Source of the DNA: an uncultured Porphyromonadaceae bacterium
GTDB lineage: Bacteria; Bacteroidota; Bacteroidia; Bacteroidales; Muribaculaceae
Direction of reading: 5' to 3'
Assembly: GCA_900541835.1 (NCBI GenBank)
Contig: UQLL01000006.1
Span: forward strand, 29,300 to 93,299
DNA length: 64,000 nt
Shown: positions 54,145 through 63,361 of the stretch, piece by piece
Layout: the number at the start of each line of letters is the position of its first letter
Position numbering within the stretch: the stretch's first letter is position 1
Translations under genes and position numbers: made by a program
Notes under the pieces: generated by a model
What the model was told of the DNA's origin: nothing
Seen by the model: only the letters and a program-made list of their open reading frames with translations
The model's database searches: none

Positions 54145-54765
54145 TCACCAGCGATAAGCGTCGCCGCCTATTGCCGTGGCGGGTATCTCGGGAATGGTGC
54201 CTGGCGGCATCATGGCGTTAATCATCATCACCGACACGAAGCCCTGTAGGTCCGCCGGGGTAATGTCGGCCTCACTCAGCAGCCCCTTTTCTAACAAGTG
54301 TCTGCGCATGACCCCACGCAGCAGCGGCGTCCGCGGTGTGTAAAGCCGACCCTCCCGGCTGCGGAAAACCAAGTTGGAATAGGAGGTATCGGTGACGAGC
54401 CCGTGGCAGACTATCACCGCCTCGTCGGCATCGCCGCGCTGGGCGCGCAAGGCCGTCAGCGCCGATCGGTCAGCATATTTCAAGTGGTAGTCGAAGTCTG
54501 CCGACGCCTCCACCAGCCTGAGGCTGCGGACGGTCCTGGGCGAATACCGCTCAAACTCCACCGACTCGATCTCCCGGCCATAACGCACCCTGCACTTCAC
54601 CTCGCCCGTGCGCATATCCACCGGGACGTCGGCCATGCCCAGGCAAAGCCCGCAGCTCGGTCGGCCATAGACCTCTGTCTGTGTGCGGCTCATACGCTCG
54701 ACGTGGAGCGGCAGCAGCATGAACCGCCCTTCGCTAACCCTTATCGTCTCTAAGAACTCGCTCAT
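54145..54765 (-). CDS. pabC: Aminotransferase class IV (4-amino-4-deoxychorismate lyase-like)
   Basis: Product of 206 aa from ATG 54765, chosen because the family start (SEFLETIRVSEGRFMLLPLHVERM) begins there. Pyridoxal lysine is K in DFDYHLKYADRSAL; DTSYSNLVFR is the class IV T-x-SN motif. Next to pabB, so folate-precursor (p-aminobenzoate) synthesis is the likely job. Short form, about 206 aa against 260-270 in enterobacteria. Confidence 0.85.
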   Translation of the reverse strand: MSEFLETIRVSEGRFMLLPLHVERMSRTQTEVYGRPSCGLCLGMADVPVDMRTGEVKCRVRYGREIESVEFERYSPRTVRSLRLVEASADFDYHLKYADRSALTALRAQRGDADEAVIVCHGLVTDTSYSNLVFRSREGRLYTPRTPLLRGVMRRHLLEKGLLSEADITPADLQGFVSVMMINAMMPPGTIPEIPATAIGGDAYRW

Positions 54766-54855
54766 ATGTCTTAAGGTTATTCCCAATTTCACTCCTGTTG
54801 TCAAACGTGGAGCGTCGAATCGTCCACGCTGTGGGCGTGTAGTCCGACCTGGTTC

Positions 54856-55860
54856 CTATGGTTGGCACAATTGGTGATAACCATATATTTTAGTAAGGTA
54901 CACCTTCTCCAGCACCTCGCGGTACTCGTCGTGACAGCGGCTGTTGATGGTCACACCGCCCCCGCTGTGGTAATAGAGCCGTCCGTCGGCACTGCGCTGA
55001 AGGCAACGGATCATGACGGCCGAGCGGAAAGCATGGCCGTCGAAATAGCCGAACACACCCGTATACCAGCCCCTCGGACACCGTTCCGACCTGGCTATCA
55101 GCTCCACGGTGGCACGCTTCGGCGCCCCGGTGATGCTCCCGGCCGGCAGTAGCGGGAAGATGATGTCGCCAAAGCGCCTTTCCTTGCCCTCGGTCAAGGT
55201 GCCGCAGATTTCAGAGCTCGTCTGCAGGATGGGACCGCGCATGGTCTCGACTCGCTCCACATACCGATAGCGCATCACCTCAACGGCGTCCGACACCATG
55301 TTGAGGTCGTTGCGCATCAGGTCGGTGATGGTGTGGTGCTCGCACGTCTCTTTGTAGTCGTCGAGCAGCTGCCGCTCCGCGTCTGGCAAAGTGGCGTCGA
55401 TGGTGCCCTTCATCGGGAACGTGGCTATGCCCCTCCCCTCCACTCGCACGAACGGTTCCGGCGAGAAGCACACGAACTCGCCGGGGATGAGCAGCCGGAA
55501 GGGAGCACGCGACGTCAGGAAGACGTCCCTCAGAGAACCCTTCAGGCACACCTCGGTGGCCGTGGTGAGATTGGCCAGGAAAGAGTCGCCGCGCATGAGC
55601 CCCACTTGCAGGGTATCGAACATTTCCGCATACTCCTCCCGGGTGGGAGCAGACACAATCGCCATCTCCGGCAACGGCTCCTCCGGCGTCAGACCGCGGT
55701 CATTGCCATCTGCGCCGATGTGCCACAGCACCCCGCGATATTCCGGCGAGCAGATGAAGCCGCGCGTCAGACCGTAGTCAACTCCCCACACGAAAGGTTC
55801 GCATCGTTCACCACGTTCGTTCATAGCCCGGCGCAACTCTGCCGGTGTTATACATTCCAT
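54856..55860 (-). CDS. pabB: Aminodeoxychorismate synthase component I
   Basis: Product of 334 aa. Chorismate-binding signatures: PMKGTI (catalytic Lys), DLMRNDLNMV, AGSITGAPKRATVELI, RGWYTGVFGY, GGGVTINS. Short PabB-like form without the usual N-terminal domain length. Makes aminodeoxychorismate with PabA; anthranilate synthase is less likely given the pabC neighbour. Back to back with pabA, 37 bases between start codons. Confidence 0.9.
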   Translation of the reverse strand: MECITPAELRRAMNERGERCEPFVWGVDYGLTRGFICSPEYRGVLWHIGADGNDRGLTPEEPLPEMAIVSAPTREEYAEMFDTLQVGLMRGDSFLANLTTATEVCLKGSLRDVFLTSRAPFRLLIPGEFVCFSPEPFVRVEGRGIATFPMKGTIDATLPDAERQLLDDYKETCEHHTITDLMRNDLNMVSDAVEVMRYRYVERVETMRGPILQTSSEICGTLTEGKERRFGDIIFPLLPAGSITGAPKRATVELIARSERCPRGWYTGVFGYFDGHAFRSAVMIRCLQRSADGRLYYHSGGGVTINSRCHDEYREVLEKVYLTKIYGYHQLCQP

Positions 55861-55864
55861 GCCG

Positions 55865-55892
55865 CAAAATTAATGAAATTTCACTAATTTTG
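55865..55892. promoter_or_regulatory. Divergent -7 elements of pabB and pabA
   Basis: TAATTTTG on the minus strand (55865-55872), four bases before the pabB ATG, and TAATTTTG on the plus strand (55885-55892), five bases before the pabA ATG. The -33 regions would lie inside the opposite gene or spacer. Confidence 0.65.
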
Positions 55893-55897
55893 CAGCC

Positions 55898-56494
55898 ATG
55901 AAAATCGCATTGGCCGATAACCGCGACTCGTTCGTGCACAACATCTGCGGGCTGCTGGAGCGCGTCAGCCCCCGCTGCCAATGGACGGTCGTGCCCACCG
56001 ACGTGCTTGCCGACTCCCCGCTCGACTACGACGCCCTCATCCTCTCGCCCGGCCCCGGTCTGCCGCAGGAGATGCCCGGGCTGATGCGGCTTGTCGAGCA
56101 CGCCGCCGATAGTGTGCCCGTGCTCGGAGTATGCCTTGGCATGCAGGCCATCGCCATTCATTTCGGATCCCACCTGCGCCAGCTCCCCTGTCCGCGCCAC
56201 GGCCACCGCTCCCCGCTGACAGTAACCGACCACTCAGACCCGCTACTTGCTACATTGAAAGCCCTCCCCTCTCCGCCTCACGTCGGCCGGTACCACTCGT
56301 GGATCGTCGACCCCTCAACCCTGCCCGCCACCCTGGTCGCCACCTCCCGCGACGAAGAGGGCAACATAATGTCCCTGCGCCACCGCACCCTCCCACTCTT
56401 CGGCCTCCAGTTCCATCCCGAGAGCGTCATGACCGACTGCGGCCTCGACCTCCTTGCCGCCTTCCTCCGCCTCGTCGCCTCCCGTCTCCGATAA
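55898..56494 (+). CDS. pabA: Aminodeoxychorismate/anthranilate synthase glutamine amidotransferase
   Basis: Product of 198 aa. Class I glutaminase: SPGPGLP, nucleophile elbow GVCLGMQAIA (Cys) and GLQFHPESVMT (His, Glu). Supplies ammonia to PabB. Starts five bases from its -7 element. Confidence 0.92.
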   Translation: MKIALADNRDSFVHNICGLLERVSPRCQWTVVPTDVLADSPLDYDALILSPGPGLPQEMPGLMRLVEHAADSVPVLGVCLGMQAIAIHFGSHLRQLPCPRHGHRSPLTVTDHSDPLLATLKALPSPPHVGRYHSWIVDPSTLPATLVATSRDEEGNIMSLRHRTLPLFGLQFHPESVMTDCGLDLLAAFLRLVASRLR

Positions 56495-56562
56495 ACCGCT
56501 CCTTCAACCCAATCTGAGGAAGAGGTGCGTTTTAAGTTTTTAACACGAAAAAAACCGCGAAA

Positions 56563-56594
56563 TTTGGCCGGGAACAAAAAAAGTATTAATTTTG
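56563..56594 (+). promoter_or_regulatory. Promoter of rplM-rpsI
   Basis: TTTG (56563-56566), 20 bases, TAATTTTG (56587-56594). Leader of about 110 bases before the GTG start of rplM. Confidence 0.85.
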
Positions 56595-56707
56595 CACGCC
56601 GATTATATCCAAGCATGAAAATGGCAGCGACGGCAAGCGGTTAATTGGCCTTTTCCGCAAGCCCGACCCGCCGACAACGACAACCAAACAAACGCTAAAG
56701 CAACAAA

Positions 56708-57187
56708 GTGGACTCTTTAAGCTACAAAACGCAATACGCCACTCCTGACACCATCAAGAAGGAATGGGTAGTAATCGACGCAACCGACCAGATTCTTGGC
56801 CGTCTCTGCGCCAAGGTGGCAAAAATACTTCGCGGCAAGTACAAGCCGGACTTCACTCCGAACATGGACTGCGGCGACAACGTCATCATCATCAACGCCG
56901 AAAAGGTGCAGATGACCGGCGACAAGATGACCAAGCGCGAGTACCTGCGCTTCACCGGCTACCCCGGCGGCCAGCGTGCGTATACCCCTGCCGACCTCAT
57001 GGAGAAGTCCTTCAAGAAGACCATCAAGGCAGGCAAGCACCCCCTGTTCATCAAGGTCGTAAAGGGCATGCTCCCCAAGACCAAGCTCGGCGCACGCCAG
57101 CTCAACAACCTCTACGTCTACAACGGCGCAGAGCACCCCTTCGAGAGCCAGAACCCCAAAACTATCGACATCAATAAACTGAAATAA
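56708..57187 (+). CDS. rplM: 50S ribosomal protein L13
   Basis: Product of 159 aa from GTG 56708. Bacteroidota-type N-terminus (DSLSYKTQYA) then WVVIDATDQILGRL and MLPKTKLGARQLNNLYVYNG. Assembly-early large-subunit protein. Five bases before rpsI. Confidence 0.98.
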   Translation: MDSLSYKTQYATPDTIKKEWVVIDATDQILGRLCAKVAKILRGKYKPDFTPNMDCGDNVIIINAEKVQMTGDKMTKREYLRFTGYPGGQRAYTPADLMEKSFKKTIKAGKHPLFIKVVKGMLPKTKLGARQLNNLYVYNGAEHPFESQNPKTIDINKLK

Positions 57188-57192
57188 TCGAG

Positions 57193-57579
57193 ATGGAAGT
57201 AATCAATGCCATTGGCCGTCGCAAAGCTGCGGTAGCACGCGTTTACCTCACCGAGGGAACCGGCAACATCACCATCAACAAGCGCCCGCTGGAGGTTTAT
57301 TTCCCCTCGCCCATCCTTCAGTACATCGTAAAGCAGCCCCTCAAGACCATCGAGGCCGAGGGCAGCTTCGACATCAAGGCCAACCTCGACGGCGGCGGCT
57401 ACAAAGGTCAGGCCGAGGCACTCCGCCTCGCCATCGCCCGAGCCCTGGTCAAGAACAACGCCGAGGTTAAGCCCGCACTCCGCGCCGAAGGCTTCATGAC
57501 CCGCGACGCACGCGTCGTCGAGCGCAAGAAACCCGGCCAGCCCAAGGCCCGCAAGCGCTTCCAGTTCAGCAAACGTTAA
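57193..57579 (+). CDS. rpsI: 30S ribosomal protein S9
   Basis: Product of 128 aa. INAIGRRKAAVARVYL start and the basic C-terminus KKPGQPKARKRFQFSKR that reaches the P-site tRNA. Co-transcribed with rplM. Confidence 0.98.
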   Translation: MEVINAIGRRKAAVARVYLTEGTGNITINKRPLEVYFPSPILQYIVKQPLKTIEAEGSFDIKANLDGGGYKGQAEALRLAIARALVKNNAEVKPALRAEGFMTRDARVVERKKPGQPKARKRFQFSKR

Positions 57580-57831
57580 TGCATCTGCTGTCAACTGCAT
57601 TCTGACAACCCACACGCTTGGCGCCGGAGGCCTGTCTTCCGGCGCCAGGCGATACTCGGTTTATAGCCCTACGGGCAAGCACCTATCAGCATAAGCGAAA
57701 GCCTCAAGGCGACAGACCGTATACCCCTCCTCTCCCTCGTGTTTAGTATCTAAACCGGCAGGATGGCCTCGTTCCCTACCCGCCGGTTGCAATGTCCAAC
57801 AGAACGTAAACAAAAAACACAACCAAAATCA
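57580..57831 (+). other. Leader/spacer before rpsB with two inverted repeats
   Basis: 252 bases without a gene. Perfect 9-bp hairpin GGCGCCGGA/TCCGGCGCC (57620-57628, 57638-57646) without T-run, and GTTTAG TAT CTAAAC (57741-57755). They may end the rpsI transcript or control rpsB. No full promoter found. Confidence 0.5.
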
Positions 57832-58719
57832 ATGGCAACACCCACCTTTGAGCAGCTCCTCGACGCCGGCTGCCACTTCGGCCACCTCAAACGCAAGTGG
57901 AACCCTGCAATGGCTCCCTACATCTTCATGGAGCGCAACGGAATCCACATCATCGACCTCTACAAGACCGCAGCCAAGCTCGAGACCGCAGCCAACGCAC
58001 TCAAGCAGATTGCCAAGAGCGGCAAGAAGGTCCTCTTCGTGGCCACCAAGAAGCAGGCCAAGGACGTCATCGCCGAGCGCGCCCAGAGCGTAGAGATGCC
58101 CTTCGTCAACGAGCGTTGGCCGGGCGGCATGCTCACCAACTTCCCCACCATCCGCAAGGCCGTCAAGAAGATGACCACCATCGACAAGATGAGCAAGGAC
58201 GGCACCTTCGACAACCTCTCCAAGCGCGAGAAACTCCAGATCACCCGTCAGCGCGCCAAGCTCGAGAAGAACCTCGGCTCCATCGCAGACCTCAGCCGTC
58301 TCCCCTCCGCACTCTTCGTGGTTGACGTCATGAAGGAGCACATCGCCGTCGCTGAGGCCAACCGCCTCGGCATCCCCGTCTTCGGCATGGTCGACACCAA
58401 CTCCAATCCCGAGAACATCGACTTCGTAATCCCCGTCAACGACGACGCCTCCAAGAGCATCGAACTCGTGCTCGACACCGTAGTGGCCGCCATCGCCGAA
58501 GGCCTCCAGGAGCGCAAGATCGAGAAGCTCGACAACGAGGAGCCCGAAGAGGAAGAGGCAGCAGCCCCGGCCCCCGGCAAGCGCCGCCGCGTACGCCGCA
58601 ACGAGAACGCCGAGCCCCGCCGCGAGGCCCGCGCCGAAGCCCCTAAGGCCGAAGAACCCCAGGCTGAGGCTCCTGCCGAGGCAGCTCCCGCCGAAGAGGC
58701 TCCCAAGGCTGAGGCTTAA
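57832..58719 (+). CDS. rpsB: 30S ribosomal protein S2
   Basis: Product of 295 aa from ATG 57832 (MATPTFEQLLDAGCHFGHLKRKW). Canonical S2 core to about residue 235 (NPENIDFVIPVNDDASKSIEL). A C-terminal extension of about 55 residues rich in Glu, Ala and Pro with a short basic GKRRRVRRNE patch follows. The family is usually about 240 aa; extensions are common in this phylum but low-complexity. Followed by tsf. Confidence 0.98.
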   Translation: MATPTFEQLLDAGCHFGHLKRKWNPAMAPYIFMERNGIHIIDLYKTAAKLETAANALKQIAKSGKKVLFVATKKQAKDVIAERAQSVEMPFVNERWPGGMLTNFPTIRKAVKKMTTIDKMSKDGTFDNLSKREKLQITRQRAKLEKNLGSIADLSRLPSALFVVDVMKEHIAVAEANRLGIPVFGMVDTNSNPENIDFVIPVNDDASKSIELVLDTVVAAIAEGLQERKIEKLDNEEPEEEEAAAPAPGKRRRVRRNENAEPRREARAEAPKAEEPQAEAPAEAAPAEEAPKAEA

Positions 58720-58791
58720 GCCCGCAGCCTGATTCACGGAAGGTGCCACACCGGCACCTCTCCACCCCAAAAACCATAAAAACAACGAACA

Positions 58792-59787
58792 ATGGCAGTA
58801 AGCATAGAAGATATCAAGAAACTGCGTCAGATGACCGGCGCAGGCATGATGGACTGCAAGAACGCCCTGGCCGAGACCGGCGGCGACATCCAGGCTTCCA
58901 TCGAGATCATCCGTAAGAAGGGCCAGGCTGTGGCCGCCAAGCGCGAAGACCGCGAGGCCGCCGAAGGCTGCGTACTCGCCGGCACCAACGGCGACTTCGC
59001 CGCCATCGTAGCCCTCAAGTGCGAGACCGACTTCGTGGCTAAGAACGAGTCCTTCCGCGCCCTCACCAAGGCCATCCTCGAAGTAGCCCTCAAGGGCCAG
59101 CCCAAGAACCTCGACGAGCTCAAGGAGCAGAAGATGGACGACGGCCGTACCGTAGCCGAGCACATCACCGACGAGATCGGCAAGACCGGCGAGAAGATGG
59201 AACTCGGCGCCTACGAGTGCCTCGAGGCACCCACCGTTTCCGCCTACGAACACCTCGGCAACAAGCTCGCCACCATCGTCGGCCTCAGCGAGGCCGGCCT
59301 CGACCCGCAGGTCGGCAAGGAGATCGGCATGCAGGTTGCAGCCATGAACCCCATCGCGCCCACACAGGAGAGTGTACCCCAGTCCGTAATCGACGAGGAA
59401 CTCAAGGTGGCCATCGACAAGACCCGCCTCGAACAGGTCAAGAAGGCCGTTGAAGTAGCCCTCAAGAAAGCAGGATTCAACCTCTACATCGCCGAGAGCG
59501 AGGAGCACATCAACGAAGGCATCATGAAGGGCAACATCACCGAGGAGGACGCCGTCAAGATCCGCCAGATCAAGGAGACCGTCGCCAAGGAGAAGGAAGC
59601 CAACATGCCCGAGCAGATGATCCAGAACATCGCCCAGGGCCGCCTCAAGAAGTTCTACAAAGAGACCGTGCTGATGGAGCAGGAGTTCCACCGCGACGCT
59701 AAGATTTCCGTAGGCCAGTACCTCGAGAGCGTCAAGAAAGGCCTCAAGGCTGTCGCCTTCAAGCGCGTCAACCTCAACCAGGACTAA
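58792..59787 (+). CDS. tsf: Elongation factor Ts
   Basis: Product of 331 aa. DIKKLRQMTGAGMMDCKNALAE UBA-like start and CETDFVAKNESFRAL core motif. Exchanges GDP on EF-Tu. 72 bases after rpsB. Confidence 0.98.
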   Translation: MAVSIEDIKKLRQMTGAGMMDCKNALAETGGDIQASIEIIRKKGQAVAAKREDREAAEGCVLAGTNGDFAAIVALKCETDFVAKNESFRALTKAILEVALKGQPKNLDELKEQKMDDGRTVAEHITDEIGKTGEKMELGAYECLEAPTVSAYEHLGNKLATIVGLSEAGLDPQVGKEIGMQVAAMNPIAPTQESVPQSVIDEELKVAIDKTRLEQVKKAVEVALKKAGFNLYIAESEEHINEGIMKGNITEEDAVKIRQIKETVAKEKEANMPEQMIQNIAQGRLKKFYKETVLMEQEFHRDAKISVGQYLESVKKGLKAVAFKRVNLNQD

Positions 59788-59809
59788 AACCCTATCCACC
59801 CCATACATC

Positions 59810-59842
59810 GGAGCACCGTCCATCCCGACGGTGCTCCCTTTT
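59810..59842 (+). terminator. Terminator of rpsB-tsf
   Basis: Perfect 11-bp stem GGAGCACCGTC/GACGGTGCTCC, then CTTTTT. Confidence 0.92.
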
Positions 59843-59967
59843 TACTCCCTTTTTAATGGCCATCCGCATTTGTACCACCAAAGCGGTTGCCTCCGCCCCG
59901 AAGGCCCGATGCTGCGATTAGCCCCGCATATCCTCGCTTTCGCTGGAGTTGTACGAGGCATACTATA

Positions 59968-60488
59968 TTATATTCTGGGCCACTGGCCCGCACATGATTC
60001 CGTCATTTTATTGAAGGCTGCCACAACATAGTTGGCAATCTCCATGTCGTGCTCTTTGGAGCCTACCCGATGCCGATGGCACCTACTATCTTGCCATCTA
60101 CAAAGAGAGGGATACCGCCGGGCACCAGGGTAATACAGCTGTCGCAGGTGTTCATGCCCATGAGGTTGCCACCCTCTGCCACATACTGGACGAGCTCTCC
60201 GATGGGAGTCTGCGTGATTGCCGAAGTGTATGCCTTCGCCGGCACTAGTGTGGCACTCAGCACGAGAACATCGCCGAAGTGGCGGAAACGTCTCAGTAGC
60301 CCATCGGCGTCTGCAACGGCAAAACTGATGTCGAGCCCCGTCTCCCGGCTCTTTTCCTGCGCTGCATTGCAGAGCAAGTCGCAGGTCTCGTCCGTTAGCA
60401 CCGGCCGTGTCGCACGGACTGTCCATGCGCATATGAACTGTGTTGTCATAATGCAGATGATTAGAATTAGTGTTGCTTTTAGTTTCAT
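59968..60488 (-). pseudogene. GlcG/HbpS-family protein, frameshifted near its end
   Basis: ATG 60488 gives signal peptide MKLKATLILIICIMTTQFICA and most of a GlcG/HbpS domain (VLTDETCDLLCNAAQEKSRE, ISFAVADADGLL, KAYTSAI, VPGGIPLFVDGKIVGAIGIG). A stop follows at 60063. In the next frame the usual ending continues: GSKEHDMEIANYVVAAF. One G fewer in a GGGG run explains the shift. Family members bind haem or act near redox enzymes; this one is exported. Real decay or sequencing error cannot be separated. Confidence 0.75.
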
Positions 60489-60504
60489 TGGTCTCTTTTT
60501 TCAC

Positions 60505-61157
60505 CGCAAAATCACCGCCACTCTATAGACTCCGCGATAGATAAGGGAAAAGTTTATCACCCTATGATGAGATGGGACTCAGCCATGCCCACCTCTTTGA
60601 CAAGAAGGGACAACTGAGGCAATACCCCGACAACTGAGACATCACCTTGCAATATACTTATCCAAGAAAATAAGTGTTGCCCACCGCCTTCTCGACGCCG
60701 GGCAACACGCTAGATGCTAACTTATTAATATTTTTCCACAATCTTCTTACGAATCAAATGCTATTCGATTTCAGGATACCTGACGTATATGTATCACCAC
60801 ACCACGTACAGGACTCCATCCATCAGCCTTTCACACTATATCACTGATTAAGGTAGGCTGCTGTGACTGCGTCCATAAAAAGGCTCTATGCCTTATTTAC
60901 GACCTCAGACCATTCCTTTTTCGATGCAAAATTACCGCTAATTCCGACTCAAGCTTAGTGAATTCTTAAACTCAAACAACAAATTTTATATTACAAGTCA
61001 ATGCATATCTTCATTACCCACCCAACTACTTATTAATCAACGTTTTCGAAAGACATCGCCCATATGTGGTTTTTATTCAAAAAAGCGTGAATACTTGCTC
61101 TGATTCTTGAATCAGAACAAGTCGCCAAGTTTTTTACAGGCTTCTTATAGCCTCGAA
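60505..61157. other. Gene-poor AT-rich spacer
   Basis: No supportable gene. Contains an inverted repeat GTGTTGCCC/GGGCAACAC (60674-60682, 60700-60708) that on the minus strand is followed by TTATTTTCTT and may end the 61158-62180 transcript. Two copies of GACAACTGAG lie near 60609-60638. TAATTTTG on the minus strand at 60927-60934 may be a -7 element without -33. Confidence 0.5.
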
Positions 61158-62180
61158 TCACCTCATTCTGCGCAACCTCACAGAGCTTGTCTGATATGGA
61201 AAGAGCAATGTCAGCACACCATCGTCCTCCATGGCTCCCTTCAGCCCATGGAGCATCCACTCACCTTCCGCATCGCGCCATAGCAAGATATACCGACCAG
61301 GCGACATAACCCGCAATTCTCCCTTCTTCATTCCGGGACGCCAACGAGAAGGATTGACACGTGCGCCACCCGCATAATATATGTCATATATATTATCCCC
61401 ACTGCCGACAATAAGCAGTTGGTATTCGCCCCCCGGTCGAAGCAAAGACTCGTCCATCTGTCGGTCCATATATTCCCATACTCCCTCCAACGGGTCGAAT
61501 GACATATCGATGCGCTTCAGCAGGGCGGCAACATCAGCCACCTTTTCATCCTGAGGGAAAAGAGGGTCGTAACTCAGCGCCGTTCCGGTCACACGGTCCA
61601 CCTTCGCCCCCGCCTCGAGGATAAAGCCCACGCTGTCCGCCTCGAAAATAATGCCTGTGAACTCAGCTACAGGCTTCAACGCACCCTCCCCGGCCTCTAT
61701 CATGATACCCGACGGCTCGCAAGTCAGCCGCAGGGACATGATGTCCGAAACCTTAGGCAGCAGCCCGCTGGATAACGACTCTGTTCGGTCCAACACCATC
61801 TCGCCCCCACGCCGCATAAACACCCTTAACAGCATCTCGTCGTCCGTTTCCAACGGACTCTCAAGCCTATGCAACATGAGCAGGACCGCAAGGGTGTCGC
61901 CAGCGGCAGACACGGCACATAGCCCCTGGCCAGGTGTATAGTCAGTAGTTTTAGCGCGTCCGTACTTCCTCTTCGGATCGCTGTGTAGGTTACGTGTGCG
62001 GATACCCATCGTGAACCTGTCGGTGCGGCTCGGCAATGCCCACAGAAATGTCCGACTCTTTGCCGATTCATTCTGCAACACACTGTCTCCACACCAATGA
62101 CTCTCACGAGGCAATGCGCCCCATGTCGGCAATATAGCCAGCCAGGCCAGCACAACAAAGATATATCTTCTTTCAAGCAT
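61158..62180 (-). CDS. Exported protein of unknown function
   Basis: Product of 340 aa from ATG 62180, chosen at the signal peptide (MLERRYIFVVLAWLAILPTWG); an upstream ATG would add 19 residues. No family recognised. Late part contains FDPLEGVWEYMDRQMDESL and GGEYQLLIVGSGDNIYDIYYAGGARVNPSRW, a beta-rich pattern like small lipocalin-like or lectin-like folds but not a firm match. Many Thr/Leu strands suggest a periplasmic or surface beta protein. Sits between the GlcG-like and DUF5714 genes, all minus strand. Confidence 0.75.
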   Translation of the reverse strand: MLERRYIFVVLAWLAILPTWGALPRESHWCGDSVLQNESAKSRTFLWALPSRTDRFTMGIRTRNLHSDPKRKYGRAKTTDYTPGQGLCAVSAAGDTLAVLLMLHRLESPLETDDEMLLRVFMRRGGEMVLDRTESLSSGLLPKVSDIMSLRLTCEPSGIMIEAGEGALKPVAEFTGIIFEADSVGFILEAGAKVDRVTGTALSYDPLFPQDEKVADVAALLKRIDMSFDPLEGVWEYMDRQMDESLLRPGGEYQLLIVGSGDNIYDIYYAGGARVNPSRWRPGMKKGELRVMSPGRYILLWRDAEGEWMLHGLKGAMEDDGVLTLLFPYQTSSVRLRRMR

Positions 62181-62517
62181 TCTGAAAATTTTATATCCCG
62201 AAATTACAACAAACATTCCAATCAGCCAAGCGACCAACCCAATAATTGCGAAGATTCAGTAACTTGCAACATAAAAATCATTGGTGTCCGGGGAGGATAA
62301 AATGGTAACGGAACCGCCCTAATTATGCGTGTATAAATTAGAAAACGGCCTAACAAGCCCCCCTTCATGCCATTGGGGCCAGCCTGTACCGTAGTCGAAG
62401 CGCCCACGGAGTGAGCATAACACCTCATGAAACAGCGGTGGTGCCGGACCTTCGGTCCGTGATGCTCCGAGTTTGCGGCTTGTCCCCCTATTCCATTTAA
62501 TGGAGGAATCTGTTGCC

Positions 62518-63219
62518 TTATTGCAAATTGGAGTTTGACAGGTGAAACGGACAGCGTTTGCCAATACACTGATTATTTTGACTTGACCGCCTACAAATAA
62601 TGGTGTCCGTTTCCATTGAGATCCCATATAACTCTGCGGCAAACTTGACGGCAGACATTATCGCCAAATAAGAATTGCGTTTGCAGCAACGTGGACCACC
62701 AATTTCACCGATTCCTAACAAGGACTTGCCTGTCATTATATTGGCTTGTCCCCACGCTTCTTTGCTTAAAGGCGTAGCTCCGGAAATAATGGATATAAAC
62801 ATTCCGCTACTTATAGCGGCTCCGCAACTTCCCCAAAAACCGCAAGCCCCTCCTGGAACTTTGCGCCCTCGAGCTGCCATCTCTTTTAAAGCAGGCAGCA
62901 ACTCAATGTTGCCTCCTGAGTTGTGATAAGCCGTTAGCAAGGCAGGCCCGACAAGAGTATGGTGTTCTGGCCCATGCATATGACAAAACGGCATATCTGT
63001 CATCCGCTCAAAAATCTCTATCGGATTGCAAGATGTTTCTTTCATGCAATACCCTATAACCGAATCCAGGCCCTTTGTATGACACTCGTTGCAGATATAA
63101 TGCCCATTCACACAGCGTGTGTTGCTCATTTCCTTACGATGACAAAGCTCACACTCCATAAGTACCTCGTTTCCCAGGTACTCCAATGGAGCTTGGCAAA
63201 TCAAGCATTCTTCATTCAT
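62518..63219 (-). CDS. DUF5714 domain-containing cysteine-rich protein
   Basis: Product of 233 aa from ATG 63219. N-terminal zinc-ribbon-like part (CLICQAPL, CELCHRKEMSNTRCVNGHYICNECH) with several CxxC pairs. Then the DUF5714 core: HMHGPEHHTLVGPALLTAYHN, GGACGFWGSCGAAISSGMF, GPRCCKRNSYLAI, IICRRSSQNNQCIGKRCPFH. Members occur beside radical-SAM or methyltransferase genes in anaerobes; the reaction is unknown. Cytoplasmic. Full promoter upstream (63256-63287). Confidence 0.85.
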   Translation of the reverse strand: MNEECLICQAPLEYLGNEVLMECELCHRKEMSNTRCVNGHYICNECHTKGLDSVIGYCMKETSCNPIEIFERMTDMPFCHMHGPEHHTLVGPALLTAYHNSGGNIELLPALKEMAARGRKVPGGACGFWGSCGAAISSGMFISIISGATPLSKEAWGQANIMTGKSLLGIGEIGGPRCCKRNSYLAIMSAVKFAAELYGISMETDTIICRRSSQNNQCIGKRCPFHLSNSNLQ

Positions 63220-63255
63220 TTTCTCACAATACTTTCCATGGCGCGCATGGCGAGG

Positions 63256-63287
63256 CAAAGTTACGCATTTTCCGGCGATATGTCAAA
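63256..63287 (-). promoter_or_regulatory. Promoter of the DUF5714 gene
   Basis: Minus strand: TTTG (63284-63287), 20 bases, TAACTTTG (63256-63263). ATG 37 bases further. Confidence 0.85.
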
Positions 63288-63322
63288 GAAATCCCGCACA
63301 TCCCCGCCCGGCGGCAGCCACG

Positions 63323-63355
63323 AAAAAAAGGAGCCGGGTCTTTCGACTCGGCTCC
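63323..63355 (-). terminator. Terminator of the rRNA operon
   Basis: Stem GGAGCCGAGTC/GACCCGGCTCC (63345-63355, 63330-63340 on plus) and seven T on the minus strand. Confidence 0.92.
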
Positions 63356-63361
63356 TCGAAG

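Noticed and set aside
57829..59823. Long open frame antisense to rpsB-tsf
   Set aside because: Overlaps two essential genes completely; Leu/Gly/Val-rich shadow composition.
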